From: Montifringilla adamsi
Taxonomy: Eukaryota > Chordata > Aves > Passeriformes > Passeridae
Direction of reading: 5' to 3'
DNA: 64,000 nucleotides
Assembly (NCBI GenBank): GCA_017590115.1
Contig: JAGGNK010008337.1
Coordinates: 3,587,609 to 3,651,608 of the forward strand
In this document: positions 57,601 through 64,000 of the stretch, piece by piece
Position numbering within the stretch: position 1 is the first letter of the stretch
How the letters are laid out: every line of letters starts with the position of its first letter
The notes under the pieces: model-generated
Told to the model about the DNA's origin: nothing
Databases searched by the model: none
What the model saw: the letters and a program-made list of their open reading frames with translations, nothing else
Made by a program: the position numbers and the translations under genes

Positions 57601-60600
57601 GAGAGAAGAGCACTAGAGGCAGCGCCACTTACCCATTTCTTCTAAACTGAGGATTTTCTGTGTCAGTAAGTGTCTGGTTTCAAACTCTGGTTTTTACCAG
57701 CCTAGAAAAATGCTCTTCTCTCCTTTATTCTCTGTTCTTCTATGAAAAACATGTTTGTAGTTTATGTAGGTTGTGCAAGTAGGGCCCGTTATTTTTTCGT
57801 AGTGGTCAAACAAGTGCAAAAATGGATCTTCTGTGTCTTCTTTTTCTTGTCTCTGCCATGTTCATCCTCTGCTGGGTGATGTTTTGGTGCCTCCAGAATG
57901 CCTTCAAACCAACACCTTGGCTGCTTTTATTTCTATTTCTCTGTCTCACAGCATCTGATTTTTTTTTCCTTTTCTTCCTTGAATTGCATTAGGATCTTTA
58001 AGCATTTATGTTGCCACTTTCTTTAATGTGCAGCTTTTAGCTGCATTAGAAGTAGTTGTGAAATCAGTGCTTTTCACACTCAGTCCTATACACAATTACT
58101 GTCTAGGACTTAAGTGCAGCTATGTGAGTGCATTAGAAATACCCAGAATAAGCAAAAGGAAAAAGAGAGATGACACAATTGCTACTTTGATAAAATGGAT
58201 TCACTATTTAAAATGTCTTAGCACCTCAGGAGATTTATAGTGTGGTTTCCTACAACTCCCTCCTGGTGTTCTGCCAAGAGATTATCTTGAACACTGACAC
58301 CTCAAATCCTGTTGTTACTGCTCTTATCATTAGAACAGAACATCTTACACATGGTTGCTGAAATGGCTCTTTTAGAGGACTGGTGCTAGTATGGGATACA
58401 TTTGTCTAAAATAGAAAGTATTTAGAAACATGAACTGCTTCCCATATGGAATGAAAGATAAAGCAACATTTATGGCTCTCCCTCTCCCATGAAGGGCAGG
58501 TGTAAAGCAGGAAGGATGTAAATGCAGATGAATTTGTTTACACACACATATTCTGTTTTATTCTTCAGAAGGTAAAATGTTGTGTGTGCTTTTCTAAATC
58601 CTTTTCCATGTGCATATCTTTGTACGTGTCCAAGTTGATGGGTGCTTGGCTCACATAAATCAGAAGATGCTAAAAGTGAGGGAAAGAAGTTGTTTTGTCT
58701 TGTTCGGGATGTTCAAAATCAGTGTGGTCAGGAGCTAATCCCAGTGATGGGCTGCCTCCTCCCTCACAGGAGAATTTGTCAATGGTGTCATCCTTTTGGG
58801 GATACTTGCTGAGCCCTTTCCTTGTCCTTTTCTGACTTACTAGGAATGTGCCAAGTGCCTGTCAGCTTTGTCCATTATAGTTCACTTCAGAAATCACTTG
58901 TGTTGGTTACCCAGGACAGCAATGAAAACTCAGCTCTCTGATTTTGCAGTTACAGTATTCTGCAAGAACAGGATATTCTCATCATTACAGGGAGCTACAG
59001 ATTTTGGGGTAGCACCAGTTGGAATAAATATTGTGCTCAAAGAGGGACTTGCAGGCAGGAACACTTTTATGGAAGAGATGATGTGCATGGGAATAAAACT
59101 GAGCTGTTAAATCCCATTGGTCCATACAGAATGGAAAAGAAGAATAAATCAGGGATTAATTTCAGCTTTTTGCCATTCAGATGAAAACCCAGATAATGAT
59201 ACAGACACAATAAGACACTGACTTTTCTCAGTTTAATTTGAACATTCAATATAACTTGGTAGAAATTCCCCATTGTTGGGTTTTTAAAAAATTAATTAGA
59301 ATAGTCACAAATTGTATATGAGCACTTTCTTCAATACACATATCCCAGTCAGTGAAGGATTAAAAATGAAGGTTGTTACTGAGAGGTGAAATTAGAGTAT
59401 TTGTGTCATTGTTATCCTTTCATGTTTTGCCTTTTTTCATCCTGCATTATTCTTCTATCTTTAATCCTCCCCTCCTTAATTCACTCTTCATGGCAGTGGG
59501 AATGTCTTATAAAAGGATGATGAAAGCATGAATGGAATAATTGTGTCTTTTGGTTTCCAAGTCTCACCTCAGTGTTGCAGAAGGGCTGTGAACCATTTTG
59601 TTTAAGACCTGAGTGCCTCAGTGATTTGTTGGTTTGGCAGTGGTGTGTGAGATTGTGCAGGTCAGCCCTGCTCTCCTGTGACCCCTTTTGTGCTCTGTTC
59701 TGCTTCCCTGACATCCACTCACAGACCTGAAATTGTGTTTAAACAGATAGAATTTACTGAAAGAATAGCAGCTCCCCTTCATATCTTTCCTTATAGCTCC
59801 TCATGAGCTGAACTTGCCCTCTTTCTTACACCACCACATTTAGCTCAGTGATGAAAACACCATAAGAAAACTTCAAACACATGATAAATAATTGTTTTCA
59901 CCAAAAAAATCATCCCATTAATCTGCTATTGTTTGATCCAGCAGTCCCAGGACAAAGAAATGCACAAGCTGTTTGCTGTAACTTTGGGGAAAGGGAGAAC
60001 TAAGCAGAAGTTGTGTTCATATGTGCCAAAGGAACAGAGAAGTAAATGATAAATTCTGTGTGTTGGCTGCAGGGGCAGGGAGACTGGAACATGTCTATTT
60101 CCAGAATTTGTGACCAGCATTTGAAGCTTGAGAGTGTCACTGGCAGTGGGTATCTGACAGTAAGTGGCTGAAAGTAGCCAGAAGAAGATTAGGATTCCAG
60201 AGATTTTCTTTCACAGCATCAATAAAAGGCTTTTAAGGGATAAGGATCATAAAGAGATGTGAACTGAGATATGAAAGAGTACTAGTTGTAAAAACCCACC
60301 AAATGATACTTATCAGCTGTATTTGGATTAGCCTGAGACCATCAAGAGATACTTTTCTAAGGCAGAATCTCAGAAGAAAAACCCTTAGGTTTTTTAGTCC
60401 TGTGTTCAAACACAATTTCTGTCATCATCTCAGAGACTGGTAGGAGCAGTCCACTTGCTTGTGCTAATGACAAGCTGTTGATGGATGGGTCTCTGTAATT
60501 TGTGATACCGTGTTGGCATGAAGGAGGCTTAAGGCCAATTGAGTAATTTATGAGTGTAAAATCCATGGCACTACAATGCTGCTACTGTCAATAGCTACTC

Positions 60601-60624
60601 ACAGCAGTAGTTTGTTGGGTTTTT
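54641..60624. other. Unique sequence
   Basis: A frame at about 55612-55840 follows a strong acceptor (CTTCTCCCATTATTCCAG) and stays open for about 75 codons to TAG. I could not support it further. 55000-55080 and 54780-54960 look like ordinary unique DNA that might be conserved. 55840-56560 is AT-rich with nothing recognised. Confidence 0.4.
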
Positions 60625-60668
60625 TTGTATTACACCCAAACAGTAGCTGCTGTTTGGGTTTGATACAA
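60625..60668. repeat. Compound hairpin (6 + 10 bp stem)
   Basis: ACCCAAACAG (60634-60643) pairs perfectly with CTGTTTGGGT (60650-60659) around the loop TAGCTG. Beyond a symmetrical 3/3 internal loop, TTGTAT (60625-60630) pairs with ATACAA (60663-60668). It is shorter than a typical microRNA precursor. Confidence 0.65.
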
Positions 60669-63600
60669 ACTGAATAAACCTGTCAGTTGCTGTCCTGCTT
60701 ATCCCCAAGGTAATGTTGTATCCCACATTTCCTGTGGGCACCAAGGAAGGGGAGCCCCAGACATTCCCAGGTGTGTGTGAGTTGTGTAGCTTTAACACAA
60801 GCACACAGAAGATGAAAGCTTTCCTTTCAGGACAGTGTTTTCCAAGGGCACAGCTTGTCCTGTGGATGTTTGCTGAGAGCCAGAGTCAGGTCTCAGCACT
60901 TTGTGCTGCTGTTGGAAGTTGAGCTGATCTGTTCTATTCATGCCTAAAGTCAAAACTTTATGAAGCAGTTTAGTGTTCAAGTACCTGTGACTAGTTTGCA
61001 GTCTCACTTCATATCATCCTGCATCCAAGACGAGAATAAGTGCTTGACTCACAGCAGGATTTTGCCTCCTCCTTGGAATCCCAGAGGATCTATTTTTCTT
61101 GCTGCATTATCAACTATCAACAATAATTTTTATTTCTCAGCTGTTACCCCAGTGATCATTGCTTTGTTTGGTGAATGAAACCTCTATCCCATTAGAGGGA
61201 TATCTTTCTACTGCAATCTCTGGAATTCTCATTCCTGGGGTCATGTCACTGCTGCCAAACCCCCAAAGTCCAAACTGATGTCTCTTCTCTTTGAGCAGCA
61301 GCTACATGCAGCACAGGTCTGAGCATCAGATCTGGGAGCATGATAAATTCCTTCTCTTCCACTTCTGAAAAAAAACCCCCATATTTTGCATGCTTGTATT
61401 TAAACTTGTTGCTGTTCTCAGACTTCAGTTTGAATTTGTAAGTGGAAATGACAATTGTCATGCTTCTCATTGACAGGTCTCTGACCATTTTAAATAAGAT
61501 GATTATAATACTATTTCCACTTTGCAGTAGCGAAAACAGATGCAAAGCAAGATGATGAGGCTTTGCTTCCTCTTAAAAATGTACCTCAGGGAATCATGCT
61601 TCAGTGAGCTTGGGAAAACATGGAACAGGGGCCCAGAGCAGCTGTGAAAACTCCATCCTTGGAGGTAGTCACAGCTCAGCTGGACCAGCCCCAGCAACCT
61701 GCTCTGCTCTCATGGTTAGAGCAGGCTAACTGCAACCAGCATCATGCTATGCTTGCAATTCCAGAGACAGGAATGACTCAGGTTTCCAGAATTCCAGAGC
61801 TTTGTTTGGCCTCTACCACTTCATGCAAGGTGAACGGTGTATTTTCCATGAGAGAGTCAAAAACTAAACTCCTTTTGGCACATTTTATTTTGCTTGGGAC
61901 AATGTGGCAGAGCGACAATTTCAACCAGCTCAGTGCCAATCCTTTTCTGAGAGTCAGGGCAGAGCTGGTGTGGTCAGAGAAGTCAGAGTGGAAGCAGTGT
62001 CACCACTGAGCAGAGCAAAATAGTCCATTGAAGCATCTCCACGCAGGCAGAGCAAACACCAACCACCTCCTGTGTCTGTGAAATCCAATTGCATCACGTT
62101 TTATAGACACACAGCTGACATAATTGAGTAATTCTGTGTATACAGAAATCATTCCTGCAGCAGTTTGCTCAGCCAGGGATCTAATGTCACTGGTAACCAT
62201 GGCACCATGCTCTGTGCATTTATCAGCCTCCTCACACTTCATTTTGTGCTGTCCTATAAAAATAAAACCATAATCAGATCCATATCTTGGTCTCTTTGAA
62301 GGCTGAGGGGGACATGTAGCAGTTGGTTTTGCATCAAGAAGTGTTTGTGATGGAGTCAGAGGCTCTTTGGTGATCAGCCCAAGTGCTGCTCAACACAGAA
62401 GCCCCGGCTGTGCTCACATGCCCTTCCCTGGCATCCCGGGTGTCCTGGGGGCATGGAGCTCTGCTGGGAGCTGGGGGAGCTCCCAGAGGCCCTGTGTGTG
62501 TCCTGTACCATCTGGCAGGAAACACTGACTTTTCAGTGCCATCTCCAGGGACTAGTTTTTTATCCAGCTATGGCTTTCTATAGAAGACACATAAATCCTC
62601 CTCCTAGGAGAATGCCCTGATCACTGGGCTAGCAAGTTTTAGACACATATTCTCTGCTCTTCATAGATTCCGAGGGTGTTGTGTTTGGTTTTTACAGGGT
62701 GGAGTGGAATTCTCAGCTCTGAGTCTCCCCTTTCCCCTTCTCTCATACAGATGCCATTCAGGCATTTTCCTCAGAGGTGAAAAATGGAGCTGAAACCTCT
62801 TAGATGGGTTAGGGAGTTGCAAAATCTTTTATGTCTTCATGTCAGCGTCATGGCAGATTTATCACAGAGCTGTCACATAACAAGGGAGGTGCTGGTAGCT
62901 GTGTTTGAAAGAAATGCTTAGTTCCAAAAAAGGGGAAAAACAAGGTGTGAGGGAAACTCTGACAGACCCGACTCAACAGTGTGCAAGGGGAGACAGCTCT
63001 GCCCAGCCCCAAGGAATGTGCAAACTGCTGAATGGCAACAGAGGTTCCTGCACTTCCTTGAGTTTTCCTGTGTGGATGAGTTCCCAGGGCCCCTGCTCTG
63101 CTGGGCCTCGAGTGACACCCTGTGCATCCCAGGGATCAGCTCAGAGCCATCCTGGCACTGTGCAAAATTCTCCTTGGGCTTTTTTGGTTGGTGCCTAGGT
63201 GAGAGCTGTGGGCTTTGCTGTGCTGCCCACCCACCTGAAAACAGGAGATGGCATAAAAATGAGGCCAGCTTTACCATTAATGAAACAAGAAGGGGTTTTT
63301 GGGGAAAAAATAATTGGCAGCGGCCAATTACAGGGTCAGATGCAAGTTTTCCATTGTGTTTCTCAGTGAAGAGCTTTAACGAAGATTAGTTGTTAATGTT
63401 GCTCTTAGATAGAGATATTCTCTTTTGCTGGTGAAGTGAGACCAAAATTGTTTGTAAGGAATATGAATTTTTCATAGGTGACTGATGAAGGCCTTGGTTA
63501 AGGCTGAAGCTCAGTAGGTTTTTAGCTGAAAACTTCAGCAGCTTTCAGGTGAGCAGAGGCCAGGGGGGTTAGCAGAAACAAAGCAAACAGCACACGGAAA

Positions 63601-64000
63601 GAGCCCTTTGAGGACTCCCAGAGATATTAATTTCTCTTTCTAGTTTTTTTTCTGTTTTGGCGCAAGTTTATTTTGCACCTCAATACATCTCCACTTGCAT
63701 TTTTAATGAAACTGGATTGCTAGAGCAAAATAAAGCATAAAGTCTCAGTCTAATGCTTACAAAATGCCTTGATTTTTGTTAAAGAGCAGCTTTTTTCTCT
63801 GGGCCTGTGTGCCTGCCACTGGCTGACAGAAGTCAGATTTTCCCTGAGAATTTCCTTAATTAAGTTTAACATTTGACTTAACAAGAAAGAAATACTATAT
63901 TGGTGGATGGTGTTATGCTGAAAAATAGAGCTTTTAGTCATTTAATAATAAAAATATGTCCTCAAGCTTAAATGAAATAAGTATAGATGAGTCAGAAAGC
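60669..64000. other. Unique sequence
   Basis: No gene, RNA gene or repeat is supported. Frames at 62905-63389 overlap on both strands in a GC-richer patch and look like chance. Confidence 0.45.

Noticed and set aside
58868..59110. 80-codon frame with fairly protein-like composition
   Set aside because: No splice context or Kozak support. Used as a reminder that protein-like frames are common here by chance.

Overview
This is a stretch of vertebrate nuclear DNA and almost certainly avian, probably from a songbird. The evidence is the repeat content. There are CR1 LINE 3' tails, two copies of a roughly 700-bp LTR with TGTCTTGG...CCAAGACA ends, and a roughly 410-bp LTR with the TTAGTATAG motif. 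I remember both LTR types from passerine genomes. The base composition is AT-rich and CpG-poor, there are no prokaryotic-style operons, and no open reading frame is both long and convincing. No tRNA, rRNA, CRISPR array or insertion sequence was seen.

Layout. 1-5.5 kb is unique sequence with one short hairpin. 5.5-18.6 kb holds the best candidate protein-coding locus. It is a chain of nine small exons on the minus strand that is phase-consistent from ATG (18570) to TAA (5721), with one weak splice site in it. It is unrecognised and unproven. Inside its largest putative intron lie two solo LTRs in opposite orientations (8511-9228 and 10729-11410), each with a 5-bp target-site duplication. A possible exon on the opposite strand lies near 7.7 kb. 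20.1-27.2 kb holds a second, weaker minus-strand exon chain. In the same interval are a frameshifted relic of a Ty3/gypsy-type gag gene with a SCAN-like capsid region (about 21.4-22.0 kb) and an ERVK-like solo LTR with a 6-bp target duplication (25497-25906). From 28 kb to the end the window is mostly unique, non-coding DNA. It contains three CR1 remnants, a 116-bp tandem duplication (31.8-32.0 kb), a pair of about 98% identical 225-bp segments 4.6 kb apart (35.5 and 40.1 kb), a 31-bp duplication carrying a palindromic CRE (42.7 kb), a YY1-type motif (49.35 kb) and a compound hairpin (60.6 kb).

How it fits together. Apart from the candidate exon chains, the window reads as intergenic or intronic DNA shaped by retroelement insertion and small local duplications. 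The repeat calls rest on visible boundaries, target duplications and family knowledge, and are firm. The exon models rest only on splice-site consensus, open frames and phase agreement. With exons this short, such chains can arise by chance, so they carry low confidence and need transcript or cross-species evidence. I did not find a new multi-gene system.
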